A stretch of DNA of 64,000 bases from Chryseobacterium sp. VAUSW3 (GTDB lineage Bacteria > Bacteroidota > Bacteroidia > Flavobacteriales > Weeksellaceae). Positions within the stretch are counted from its first letter, which is position 1. The number at the start of each line of letters is the position of its first letter. Below are positions 1-8,637 of the stretch, piece by piece. Made by a program: the position numbers and the translations under genes. Location of the stretch: the NCBI RefSeq assembly GCF_002205795.1, contig NZ_NIUY01000001.1, positions 620,001-684,000 of the forward strand. Direction: 5' to 3'. Under the pieces are notes generated by a model. It was not told where the DNA came from and searched no databases. It saw only the letters and a program-made list of their open reading frames with translations.

Positions 1-384
1 GAGTGCCGGCGGAACAATATTTAGAAGAATTACGAATAGCCCACGGTTTATAACATCCTTACGGAACAGCACTTTCCCAAGCCAAAAAGAACCGATCCCA
101 AAAAGAATACAGTTGAAAATGAGTAGCGGATAGATAAAATAATCGCCGAAATTCAACTGAAAAAAAGCAGACACCAAAACATAAAGATGCGTGGTGGACG
201 CCGAAAGCCTTTCTTCTCCGTTAAATCCTACAACTCCGTAATTTAGCAGGTTTTTTGCGACCCGCCAGGTAATAAACGAATCCTCCTGAATGTGCTTTGT
301 AAAAAATACAGGTATTTTGATGAGCACCGTGAGCAGCACCAGCAAAAAAGGATTGGAGAAAATACGGGGTAAAGATTTACTCAT
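1..384 (-). CDS. GT-C-like polytopic membrane protein, partial
   Basis: The frame opens with ATG at 384 and runs off the left edge, giving 128 visible residues and no stop. It starts with a hydrophobic segment at about residues 10-25, followed by a loop containing EDSFITWRVAKNLL and FNGEERLSASTTHLY, then two more hydrophobic stretches. An acidic pair after the first helix, an R-x-x-N pattern and an (F)N-x-G-E-R-x-x-x-x-T motif resemble the first periplasmic loop of GT-C lipid-linked glycosyltransferases such as the AftB type. The start overlaps the stop of the upstream FkbM gene by 8 nt (ATGAGTAA), so the two are translationally coupled. The catalytic assignment is inferred from this one loop. 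The rest of the protein is outside the window. Confidence 0.7.
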   Translation of the reverse strand, partial: MSKSLPRIFSNPFLLVLLTVLIKIPVFFTKHIQEDSFITWRVAKNLLNYGVVGFNGEERLSASTTHLYVLVSAFFQLNFGDYFIYPLLIFNCILFGIGSFWLGKVLFRKDVINRGLFVILLNIVPPAL

Positions 385-1228
385 AATCGTAATTAAGGTG
401 ATAACGGTTGTAGCGCGCATACATTTGGGTAATGTACGGGTTGTGTTTTTCCTCGATAAACCAAAAAATATGTAGCCGCTTATATCCCTGGGATTTCAGA
501 AACTCCACAAGTTTAGGAGATTTTTCAGCCCAAAGTTCGATGACAAAAAGTGGTTTATGGGTTTTTACAAACTCTTGCATACCTTCTATAACCTGTTCTT
601 CGTAACCCTCAACATCCACTTTTACAATACAGAAGTCGCTGATATCAAAATCTTTATAAAGATCATCAAACCGAAGAATCTGCACGGCATCTTTTCGGTC
701 GCCGTTTTTTTCGCTTACTGAAGCTTCGCCAAGTTCAAGACGGTTAAAATAAATTGTGCGGTTCTCGGCTTTATTACCCAATCCCGCATTGAAAATGTGC
801 ACATTACCGTTTGTAGTATTCACTTTCAAATTATTTTCCAGGGCCTGAAAATTGGTTTTCAAAGGCTCGAAAGAAATCACCTGCCATCCCTGTTTTGCCA
901 TTAGTGTACTGAACCGGCCAATATGTGCGCCTACATCAATGAAAGTTCCTTTTTCACCATTCAGGAATTCCGTAAGAAATTGGGTAAGATCGGGTTCATA
1001 GCTTTCGAGTGTGGCCCAAAAATCAATCGTGTCGGGGCGCGTTTCTAAAGTTACATTCTGGTACTTGAACTGAGCTTTCGGAAATTTGATGAAAACAGGA
1101 AGATTCAGATTCTTGGAAATATAATGATTATAAAAAGCCGCCAGAAAAAGTCTGCGGCTTCTGCGGTCGCCCACAAACTGGTTTTTGATGCTTTTTACCG
1201 TTTTTTTTAAGTGTTCTCTTCTAGTCAT
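377..1228 (-). CDS. FkbM family SAM-dependent methyltransferase
   Basis: A 283-residue class I methyltransferase. The SAM-binding glycine motif FIDVGAHIGRFS is at residues 96-107. The acidic end of strand 2, SFEP, is at 119-122. The FkbM-type signature KVDVEGYE is at 203-210. Family members O-methylate sugars and other small molecules, often in glycan biosynthesis. There is no signal peptide, so it should be cytosolic. It overlaps by 8 nt a membrane protein resembling glycosyltransferases, which supports a role in modifying a surface glycan or lipid-linked sugar. The substrate cannot be read from the sequence. Confidence 0.88.
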   Translation of the reverse strand: MTRREHLKKTVKSIKNQFVGDRRSRRLFLAAFYNHYISKNLNLPVFIKFPKAQFKYQNVTLETRPDTIDFWATLESYEPDLTQFLTEFLNGEKGTFIDVGAHIGRFSTLMAKQGWQVISFEPLKTNFQALENNLKVNTTNGNVHIFNAGLGNKAENRTIYFNRLELGEASVSEKNGDRKDAVQILRFDDLYKDFDISDFCIVKVDVEGYEEQVIEGMQEFVKTHKPLFVIELWAEKSPKLVEFLKSQGYKRLHIFWFIEEKHNPYITQMYARYNRYHLNYDYE

Positions 1229-1273
1229 ATAATTTTTGTTACCTGAATCGCATTTTTAGAATTTCAAAAAACA

Positions 1274-2350
1274 TCAGTTTTTCAGGAAACGGCTGTTTAA
1301 TTGTCCGCGTTTTGCCTCCTCGTATTCCAGTCGCGAACAGGGAATAAGATTTTCGGGCTTCTCATCATCACCAAAATACCATAAGCCGGAAAAACTGTCG
1401 CGCTGAAAAGCATACTGATCATCATCAATCATTACCCAAAACGTTTCGTATTGCCTTTCTTTCGGGTGCGAATGCTGAATATTGATCCCTTCAATCAAAT
1501 GCCAGATCATCTGTGCTAAAAGCTGATGATTTATAAAAGTTTCGGATTGGGCGTTGAAGTTGAAAATTCCTACCGATTTCAGATTTTCGCTTAACCCGAT
1601 TTCTTTCATATAAGCACAAATCTCGCGTCTGTTCAATCCGTTCACCTGAGGATTTACCGAGAACCCATCGCTCATACTTTCCACCGCATCGCAGTTTACG
1701 GTTACCAAATCGGCGCGGCGGAAAAAAGGTTCGGTTTTTTCGGTTGAATTCATCATTTCAGCGAGGCGAACCACATCAAACTCAACTTCTTTCATCAGCT
1801 TTACCGAATCGGTTTCGTTAAGATGCTTCTGATAACCGAGATGATGATAATTTTTAATGGTGAAATTTTTTGAACTCAAAATTCTGGAAAGAAAATTCTT
1901 CTCCGTGATTTCTTCGCCTTCATTTGAGAGCGAGATAATATTCGAAATCTGAGTATAATTAAGGTTTTTCTGATGAAAATTAAGGGCAGAAAAAAGGGAA
2001 AATGCCAAATCGTTGCTGCCGCCAATAATCACCGGAACAGCATTTTTGTAATGACACATCGAAAGCAATTCCTGTAGAACATAATGAGTGTCCTGGTAAG
2101 TGCGCCCGGAAATTAAATCGCCTAAATCACAAACCGGAATTTCGAAATCGAGTTTCGAAAGTCGGTAAAGCTCCCGTCTCACCGTTTTGAAATCGAGAAT
2201 TTCGGCTTCCCCATTCTTAATCCCGCGGTAATCTGAACAGAAAATGAGGACTATTCCGTTTTCCTGAATTTCCTGAGAAACAGCATGGCCAAGTTGCCAT
2301 TTTTCGGTATTGATTTTTCTTGGCGGAATAATGATGTCTTCAATGTTCAT
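1274..2350 (-). CDS. Arginase/formimidoylglutamase-fold protein, metal ligands lost
   Basis: A 358-residue protein with the overall layout of the ureohydrolase (arginase/agmatinase/formimidoylglutamase) family. VIIGGSNDLAF at about 108-117 occupies the place of the GGDHS motif. VNCDAVESMSDGF at 218-230 and NGLNRREI at 237-244 stand where the second metal site and following helix occur. The metal-binding His and Asp residues are missing: GGDHS reads GGSND, and no DAHxD is present (the corresponding stretch is SLSNEGEE). It is therefore probably not a Mn-dependent hydrolase, although databases often label such flavobacterial proteins formimidoylglutamase. It lies downstream of the T9SS cargo gene and is separated from it by a terminator hairpin. 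Confidence 0.7.
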   Translation of the reverse strand: MNIEDIIIPPRKINTEKWQLGHAVSQEIQENGIVLIFCSDYRGIKNGEAEILDFKTVRRELYRLSKLDFEIPVCDLGDLISGRTYQDTHYVLQELLSMCHYKNAVPVIIGGSNDLAFSLFSALNFHQKNLNYTQISNIISLSNEGEEITEKNFLSRILSSKNFTIKNYHHLGYQKHLNETDSVKLMKEVEFDVVRLAEMMNSTEKTEPFFRRADLVTVNCDAVESMSDGFSVNPQVNGLNRREICAYMKEIGLSENLKSVGIFNFNAQSETFINHQLLAQMIWHLIEGINIQHSHPKERQYETFWVMIDDDQYAFQRDSFSGLWYFGDDEKPENLIPCSRLEYEEAKRGQLNSRFLKN

Positions 2351-2382
2351 TTGGAAAATATAGGTTTTAGGCTCAACAAAAG

Positions 2383-2417
2383 TAACAAAAAAAGCACAAC
2401 CTCTGGATTGTGCTTTT
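2383..2417 (-). terminator. Intrinsic terminator after the T9SS cargo gene
   Basis: A perfect 10-bp stem (2390-2399 with 2408-2417) with an 8-nt loop is followed on the minus strand by seven T residues, starting within the stem end. It lies 18 nt beyond the stop of the minus-strand gene ending at 2435. The matching A/T flank could also work on the plus strand, but no plus-strand gene ends there. Confidence 0.85.
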
Positions 2418-2434
2418 GGTTATTCATGATCCAG

Positions 2435-5400
2435 TTACTGTTTTATCATTTTCTTACTGATTGCAGAACCGTCTTTCATGATAATTTTAATTACATAGAT
2501 GCCATTCTGCATCTTTTGAGCAGATACTTTCTGGTCATTAATTTTTCCTTTCAGCATAAGCTTACCGCTGAAATCATAGATCTCAAAACTCACAGCGTCA
2601 TCATTCTCAACATAAAATTCGTCTTTGAAAGGATTGGGATAAACCTTCAGCTCTTTGTTCTGAGGCTGCGAAATAATGGTTTGATTATTTTGAGTATTGA
2701 GGGTCTGGCTGTTTCGCTCCACCGCAACTCCCAGAAGTCTTTTATCATCTTTAGCACATCTCACACTCATGCCTGCCTGAGGGTAAACTCCGGTTCCAGA
2801 CTGCATTTTATTACCTTCAAACTGCATTGCCAAAGCAAAACCTGTATTCATATCTGCCAATGCTGCTGTCCACACACCGGTTCTTTCTAGGGTCACCGAA
2901 TTTCCTCCCAATTCCCCTCTTATGCCGTCTTTTGGGAAATTCCCGATATTGAACGAGGGGTTTTCGAATTTCCAGCCGTTATTACCAGTTGCAGTACCTT
3001 TATAGAAACTAGCTATATCATGCCACTGGTCCTGAATTACGCCCGGTTTGCCATAAGCATCTACATTATAGCTGTTATACCAGGGCGAATTGCCTTTGGA
3101 ACCTGTGTAAAGATGAGTAAAAGAAACATCGGGAACACGCCATCCGTCCGGACATGGATCGAAAGGCGATTTCTTGTCGGCATGTCCCCAGCGGTCCTCG
3201 GCTTTGCCACGATCATTCGAAACCCAGTCTTTTACTTTGTTCAAATCATTTGCATAATGGTTTCCACCGTTGTATATCTCGCCACTTCCTCTGTGATAAA
3301 GAAATTTGAGAGGATTCTGTACAGAATATTTAATATTGTCTCTTACTTTATCTCCAATATTAGCGCTTGAAGAACCGTACACTTCGTAAGAATCTGTGTA
3401 ATCGTACTGGTATTCTTTACCATTGAGTTCAGTATAATCAATAGGTTCGCCTTTTAGAGTTAAGTATGGCCAGAAGACTTGTAAACCTTTTACCTGAAGA
3501 TATAAAGTCTCATTTCTCACCGTAGAAAAAGATGGGATAGGATCTTTTCTTCCCCACTGATAATGCAGCCCGTTTGCCATACCGGAATTGATGTCGCTAC
3601 TTTCTGCACCCAGGTTTCTGTCCATAAAAACTGTTTTTAATGGCGGCAGTTTGCTTACGGTAGGATTCACAAAATTATAATTTACAGGGATGGTAGATTC
3701 TGTAATGTACGTCACCGCATTTACCGTGGGATCTTCTTTGGTTGCCCAGATATGCCAACTCCAAAGCGCTGGATTATCTTTATTATTATTGTGAAGGGAG
3801 ACTACCGCATTTCCGGTTTCAGATGGATTAAGTTTAAGGACGATCATCGATAAGCGCGCATCCTTAGGATGCAACTCAAGTTCAATATCCTGAATTAACG
3901 CGGTATTGGTTGTCCACAGGATATTAGCAGTTAAATTGTCATAATCCGGCATTTCCTGATCAGATAGCACTTGATTGTACACAGCGAACGCTTTGCTTAC
4001 AGGAATTTTTAATTCTTCCTGATTTACCACAACGTAAGAGTTGGGATTATTTAAACCTTCAGTAAAAATTTCTTTGGTATGTGTAAAATATTGTGTTGCA
4101 AAGTCACCAATTTTTGAAATGTTCGGATCTCTCATGCATTTTACCGGATTTCCTGATTTTGTAGGATTGGTTTCATTATTAAAAATTGCATGAAGCCCCA
4201 CACTCGTGTTAGTCCTGAAAGGATCTGAAACCATTGAAAAAACCCTGGCACCATCGTACGCATAAGTTGCACTCCAGAGTGCGCCGTTTGCGCTTTCATC
4301 CTGAAAAGTAATTCCTACAGGAGCATTCGGTGCGGCAGCATTGGGGTAATAGACATAACCCCCAGAGACCGGCAGTATGCCTAAATTTCTTGCTCCGCCC
4401 TGTGCGTTGGTAAAATCCATTCCCAACCCTGGGTATACTTTAATGCCCTGCAGATTCGGATTTGCAGAATCAGGAAAAAGCTGGCGGTTTGCTACTACTG
4501 CATCATCGTTATTCCAGTCCCGTTTTCCAAAAAAAGCCAAATTATTGTTCTGGGTTTCCCTGCCGTAATACGAGGGAACCCGCCATCCGTTAGGACAAGG
4601 ATCCAACTCAGATTTCAGTTCGTAGGAACGGCTTTCTTTCTTCAACGCTGCGTTGGAGCTGTTTCCGTTGCTGTTTCCGCCTTTGGCGTTATCCGACCAT
4701 AAATCCCAGGTTACATAATTAGGACTTACACCTGGAACTTTGTATCTGCTACTCGAAAACCAGTTTCCGGTACCATCTGTATTTATAATATAGGTAATGG
4801 GATTGTTTACAGAATATTTAATATTTTTTTCAATTTCATTAAAAGGCCGTACCTGAACGGGAATGGTATTTACAGGATCGATCTGGCGATGTCTTAAAAC
4901 CCCAACTTCGCCGGAGATTTCGTAGAAGTGGGCATCTTTGTACACCAACGGTGGAAACGGATCCTTTCGCCCCCACTCGTACATTAAACCCGAAGATTTC
5001 TGCCATTCATGATCAAGAAAACTTTTTGAAACCGCACCCAGATTCCTGTCCATATATTCAACATTAATCAGGTTGCCATCGATATCGGTCTCGGTTCCCT
5101 GGGAGTAGGTTACTCCGTTCTCAGGATTATCGGTGACCCAAATGTGCCAGCTCCAGTAAATGGTTCCGTCAACTTTAAAGGCTATTACTGCATTTCCCTT
5201 GCCTTTGCCTTTATTGATTCCGACTTTGATTTTAGAGTCTGCGGGAGTTGAGCCTGGTAGAATATTCACTTCAGTAACGAGCCCCGGAACATCTTCCCAA
5301 TAAACAGATGCAGACTGAATGCCCGCGGGAATAGGTGTAGCCGTACCATTGGTTTTTAAATATTCGTATTTCGCCCACATTTCATACGCTTTTTTTACAG

Positions 5401-5542
5401 GAATTTCAATGCCACCGTAATTTTTAGAATGGGCTAATTCTAAATCGTAAATATAACTGTTGGGAGCTTTTGCATAATTCGCTGTTTGCGAATATGCTGC
5501 TGTTGCTATAAAGCAAGAAACTAACAGATGAAGTTTTTTCAT
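2435..5542 (-). CDS. T9SS type A cargo with two FISUMP-like units
   Basis: A 1035-residue secreted protein. Residues 1-19 are a signal peptide (MKKLHLLVSCFIATAAYSQ). The last ~75 residues are a Por/T9SS type A sorting domain (KVYPNPF ... GKLMLKG ... NGIYVIKI ... KKMIKQ), so it should be exported by the type IX system and anchored or released at the cell surface. Between these are two related ~460-residue units. Each has MDRNLGA, a WGRKDP motif, DPCP(N/D)GWRVP (near residues 315 and 797) and a closing (V)(K/R)C motif. CP-x-GWRVP is the hallmark of the FISUMP/Fibrobacter major-paralogue domain. The ligand is unknown; adhesion or binding to polymers is a guess. A consensus -7 box lies 108 bp upstream. 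Confidence 0.88.
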   Translation of the reverse strand: MKKLHLLVSCFIATAAYSQTANYAKAPNSYIYDLELAHSKNYGGIEIPVKKAYEMWAKYEYLKTNGTATPIPAGIQSASVYWEDVPGLVTEVNILPGSTPADSKIKVGINKGKGKGNAVIAFKVDGTIYWSWHIWVTDNPENGVTYSQGTETDIDGNLINVEYMDRNLGAVSKSFLDHEWQKSSGLMYEWGRKDPFPPLVYKDAHFYEISGEVGVLRHRQIDPVNTIPVQVRPFNEIEKNIKYSVNNPITYIINTDGTGNWFSSSRYKVPGVSPNYVTWDLWSDNAKGGNSNGNSSNAALKKESRSYELKSELDPCPNGWRVPSYYGRETQNNNLAFFGKRDWNNDDAVVANRQLFPDSANPNLQGIKVYPGLGMDFTNAQGGARNLGILPVSGGYVYYPNAAAPNAPVGITFQDESANGALWSATYAYDGARVFSMVSDPFRTNTSVGLHAIFNNETNPTKSGNPVKCMRDPNISKIGDFATQYFTHTKEIFTEGLNNPNSYVVVNQEELKIPVSKAFAVYNQVLSDQEMPDYDNLTANILWTTNTALIQDIELELHPKDARLSMIVLKLNPSETGNAVVSLHNNNKDNPALWSWHIWATKEDPTVNAVTYITESTIPVNYNFVNPTVSKLPPLKTVFMDRNLGAESSDINSGMANGLHYQWGRKDPIPSFSTVRNETLYLQVKGLQVFWPYLTLKGEPIDYTELNGKEYQYDYTDSYEVYGSSSANIGDKVRDNIKYSVQNPLKFLYHRGSGEIYNGGNHYANDLNKVKDWVSNDRGKAEDRWGHADKKSPFDPCPDGWRVPDVSFTHLYTGSKGNSPWYNSYNVDAYGKPGVIQDQWHDIASFYKGTATGNNGWKFENPSFNIGNFPKDGIRGELGGNSVTLERTGVWTAALADMNTGFALAMQFEGNKMQSGTGVYPQAGMSVRCAKDDKRLLGVAVERNSQTLNTQNNQTIISQPQNKELKVYPNPFKDEFYVENDDAVSFEIYDFSGKLMLKGKINDQKVSAQKMQNGIYVIKIIMKDGSAISKKMIKQ

Positions 5543-5649
5543 TGATAAAAAAATATTACAAAGATTTACTTGTAAATTTTTTTAACATCGTTTGTGTGTT
5601 TTTCCTTAAATCATTTTGTATTTTTTTCCTAAATTCATCTGTGCGGAGG

Positions 5650-5657
5650 CAAATATA
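5650..5657 (-). promoter_or_regulatory. Candidate promoter -7 box for the T9SS cargo gene
   Basis: The minus strand reads TATATTTG, an exact match to the Bacteroidota TAnnTTTG element, followed by C. A TTTA tetramer 17 nt upstream could serve as a degenerate -33 element. The predicted leader would be about 100 nt. AT richness makes chance matches likely. Confidence 0.4.
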
Positions 5658-5885
5658 TAAATATATCTGATATTTAAACTAAAATTTTTCATTTTTAACC
5701 ACATGTGATTAAATATTTTTTTTAGCTACAAACCATTATGTCTTAGGTAAAAAACCTGCTGCAGACTGTTTGGTTACGATTATAAGCCGATGAAAATTTT
5801 TAACATCTGTAAAGAACACCGCATCATTCATTCAATCTCTTAATAAATTACGATCAATATCAGGAAAACTCTTTTCCTGTAATGG

Positions 5886-5925
5886 ATTAAAAAAACCTGA
5901 TAAATTTAATTATCAGGCCTTTTTT
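5886..5925 (-). terminator. Intrinsic terminator of topA
   Basis: CCTGATAA (5896-5903) pairs with TTATCAGG (5910-5917) around a 6-nt loop. A/T runs flank both sides. On the minus strand the stem is followed by a run of T, 18 nt after the topA stop. Confidence 0.85.
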
Positions 5926-5942
5926 ATCGTACTATCTAAATA

Positions 5943-8501
5943 CTATTTCTTTTTCGCTACGGCTTTTTTTACTGCTGGCTTTTTTACAGCCGTTTTCTTC
6001 GCTGGAACTTTTTTAGGTTTTTCCTTGAAAGCGTTTTTATCCTGGGCGGTAATCCATTTTTTTACCTCATCCAAAGATACTGCTGCTAATTCCTCAGCGG
6101 TATATTTTTCATCTTTCTTGGTTTTCGGAATTTTAAACATATTTTTTCCGAATTTGATGAAAGGGCCCCATCTTCCGTTTTCGATGGAAATTTTTTCTTT
6201 TTCCCACTGCTGGATATATCGGTTGGCCTCTTTTTCAAGCTTGGTATCAATAAGTTCATTAATGTCGCTCTGAGAAAGATTTTCGAAGTCGTATCGTTTT
6301 GGTACATTAATGAAAAGCGACTGGTATTTAATAAAAGGCCCGAATCTGCCGGTTCCTTTTGTCACCGGTTCACCTTTATAAGTTGCGATGGGCGCATCTG
6401 CAACCTTTTTTTCTTTAATAATTTCTTCTGCGCGTTCCTGTGTAACCGAAAGCGGATCCTCACCGCGTGGGATACTGATGAAAGTTTCGCCCCATTTCAC
6501 ATACGGACCGAATCTTCCGACACCAACAGTTACTGTCTTATCTTCAAAATCCTTTAAATCAAAAGGAATTTTAAAAAGTTCCAATGCTTCTTCAAGCGTA
6601 ATGGTTGCAATATTCTGGTTTGCCATTAAACTTGCGAAAATTGGTTTTTCTTCATCGTCCTGTTCGCCAATTTGCACCATCGGACCGAACCTTCCGATTC
6701 TGGTGATTACGTTTTTGCCGGTTTTCGGATCTACTCCTAAAATTCTTTCTCCATTCGCACGTTCTGCGTTTTCTTCTACATCTGCAATTTTCGGATGAAA
6801 TTCTTTATAGAATCCCTGAAGAACCTCCTTCCACTTTTCTGATCCGTTTGCGATCTCATCAAAATCCTGCTCTACTTTTGCAGTAAAACCATAATCTAAG
6901 ATTTCTGCAAAATTCTGGGTTAAAAAGTCGTTTACAACCTCGCCGATATCGGTAGGAACAAATTTATTTTTATCGCCGCCGAATTTTTCGGTAAGAATCT
7001 CTTTTTTGAGTTCGGTTTTTGTAAGAGACATCTTCATGATTTCTCTTTCCTGCGGAAGGATCTCTCTTTTATCAACGTATTCGCGATTCTGGATCGTCTG
7101 AATAGTTGGCGCATAAGTAGATGGTCTTCCGATACCGAGTTCTTCCAGCTTTTTCACCAAACCAGCCTCGGTGAATCTTGCTGCCGGTTTTGTGAATTTC
7201 TCGGTGGCTTCAATTTTTTTATAATCCAGAATTTCGCCTACCGAAACCTTTGGCAATAACTTTTCGTTGTTTTCCTCGTCATCTTCATCGGTTTTTGTAA
7301 TGCCATAAACCTTCAAGAAACCATCGAAAACAACTACTTCGCCTTGTGCTTCAAAATGCTGAGGCAATGAAGGATTACCTATTTCGATTACTGTTTTCTC
7401 TATTTTGGCATTTGCCATTTGGCTTGCCAAAGTTCTTTTATAAATTAATTGGTATAATTTGTTAAGCTGCTCATCACCAATTCGTTTTAGAGAAAAATCG
7501 GTTGGGCGTATCGCTTCGTGCGCTTCCTGTGCGGAGGCCGATTTGGTGGTAAAATTTCTTGGATTTGAATATTGCTCACCGAATTCTGAAACAATCTGGG
7601 ATTTTGCGCCGTTAATGGCTTCCTGAGAAAGATTTACGGAATCGGTTCTCATATAAGTAATATAACCTTCTTCATACAGCCTCTGCGCAACACGCATCGT
7701 TGTCGTAACGCCGTAACCAAGGCGGTTGCTCGCTTCCTGCTGCAGTGTTGAAGTTGTGAATGGTGCCGATGCCGAACGGGTTCCGGGCTTGGTTTCTACA
7801 TTAATGACTTTGAATTCGGTATTTTGTGACTGCTTCAGAAACTCTTCAGCTTCGGTTTCCTTGGCAAAATCCTTTTTAAGTTTGGCCGCAATTTCCTGCT
7901 TGTTTTTGTTCAGGAAAAGTCCGTCAACTTTAAATGCTGATTTAGGTTTGAAATTTCTAATTTCCAGCTCTCTTTCAACAACCAAACGCACAGCTACCGA
8001 CTGTACACGCCCTGCGGAAAGACCGGTTTTTACTTTCTTCCAGAGCACTGGTGACATTTCAAAACCAACTATTCTGTCTAAAACTCTTCGCGCTTGCTGC
8101 GCATTAACGAGATTCTGATCTATTTTGCGCGGGTTTTCAATAGCTTTCAGAATTGCGTTTTTGGTAATTTCGTGAAAAACGATTCTTTTTGTATGGTCTT
8201 CTTTTAATTTAAGTTCTTCTGCCAAATGCCAGGCAATAGCCTCACCCTCGCGGTCTTCATCGGAGGCCAGCCAAACTGTATCGGCTTTCTTAACTGCTGC
8301 TTTCAGTTCAGCGACAAGCTTCTTCTTATCGGGAGAAACTTCGTAATCGGGAGTGAAAGTTGCCAGATCGATCCCCATTCCCTTTTTGGGTAAATCACGG
8401 ATGTGACCGAAACTCGATTTCACTTCGAAATCTTTGCCCAGATACTTCTGAATGGTTTTCGCTTTTGCCGGAGACTCTACAATAACTAAATTTTTAGACA
8501 T
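5943..8501 (-). CDS. topA: DNA topoisomerase I (type IA)
   Basis: Relaxes negatively supercoiled DNA by a transient 5'-phosphotyrosine single-strand break. With an in-frame TTG one codon upstream counted as residue 1, the TOPRIM domain spans about 4-120 and contains ASDEDREGEA (80-89) with the metal-binding acidic residues. The active-site tyrosine is Y284 in ITYMRTDS. The C-terminal third carries repeated FGP(Y/F/M) units (for example GRFGPYVKWG) that replace the Cys4 zinc ribbons of E. coli TopA. The protein ends in a K/A/P-rich basic tail, a usual non-specific DNA-binding extension. I chose the ATG at 8501 over the TTG at 8504. It has its own terminator and a divergent neighbour, so it is probably monocistronic. 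Confidence 0.97.
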   Translation of the reverse strand: MSKNLVIVESPAKAKTIQKYLGKDFEVKSSFGHIRDLPKKGMGIDLATFTPDYEVSPDKKKLVAELKAAVKKADTVWLASDEDREGEAIAWHLAEELKLKEDHTKRIVFHEITKNAILKAIENPRKIDQNLVNAQQARRVLDRIVGFEMSPVLWKKVKTGLSAGRVQSVAVRLVVERELEIRNFKPKSAFKVDGLFLNKNKQEIAAKLKKDFAKETEAEEFLKQSQNTEFKVINVETKPGTRSASAPFTTSTLQQEASNRLGYGVTTTMRVAQRLYEEGYITYMRTDSVNLSQEAINGAKSQIVSEFGEQYSNPRNFTTKSASAQEAHEAIRPTDFSLKRIGDEQLNKLYQLIYKRTLASQMANAKIEKTVIEIGNPSLPQHFEAQGEVVVFDGFLKVYGITKTDEDDEENNEKLLPKVSVGEILDYKKIEATEKFTKPAARFTEAGLVKKLEELGIGRPSTYAPTIQTIQNREYVDKREILPQEREIMKMSLTKTELKKEILTEKFGGDKNKFVPTDIGEVVNDFLTQNFAEILDYGFTAKVEQDFDEIANGSEKWKEVLQGFYKEFHPKIADVEENAERANGERILGVDPKTGKNVITRIGRFGPMVQIGEQDDEEKPIFASLMANQNIATITLEEALELFKIPFDLKDFEDKTVTVGVGRFGPYVKWGETFISIPRGEDPLSVTQERAEEIIKEKKVADAPIATYKGEPVTKGTGRFGPFIKYQSLFINVPKRYDFENLSQSDINELIDTKLEKEANRYIQQWEKEKISIENGRWGPFIKFGKNMFKIPKTKKDEKYTAEELAAVSLDEVKKWITAQDKNAFKEKPKKVPAKKTAVKKPAVKKAVAKKK

Positions 8502-8515
8502 CAAGAAAATTTTTG

Positions 8516-8523
8516 CAAAAGTA
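8516..8523 (-). promoter_or_regulatory. Candidate topA promoter -7 box
   Basis: The minus strand reads TACTTTTG, matching TAnnTTTG, followed by C, as is common in this phylum. It ends 14 nt upstream of the topA ATG. A clear TTTG -33 element is not visible; TTTTC lies about 16 nt upstream. Confidence 0.4.
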
Positions 8524-8637
8524 GAAGTTTTTTTTTAATGAAAATTTTAACGCTCATTTTTTAGCCCGCAAATTCAAAATGCTTTTCTTTAATAATAATC
8601 ACTATACAATAATTTGCAACTATAAATAAGTACTTGT

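Larger units (their letters stand above)
5543..5942. other. Intergenic region upstream of the T9SS cargo gene
   Basis: About 400 bp of very AT-rich sequence between the T9SS cargo start and the topA stop. It holds the topA terminator (5886-5925) and a minus-strand -7 box (5650-5657). I see no ORF, RNA gene or repeat in the rest (about 5660-5880). Confidence 0.7.

Noticed and set aside
2285-2890. Long plus-strand frame over the T9SS gene end
   Set aside because: It is antisense to two well-supported genes and a terminator, and shows no protein-family pattern.
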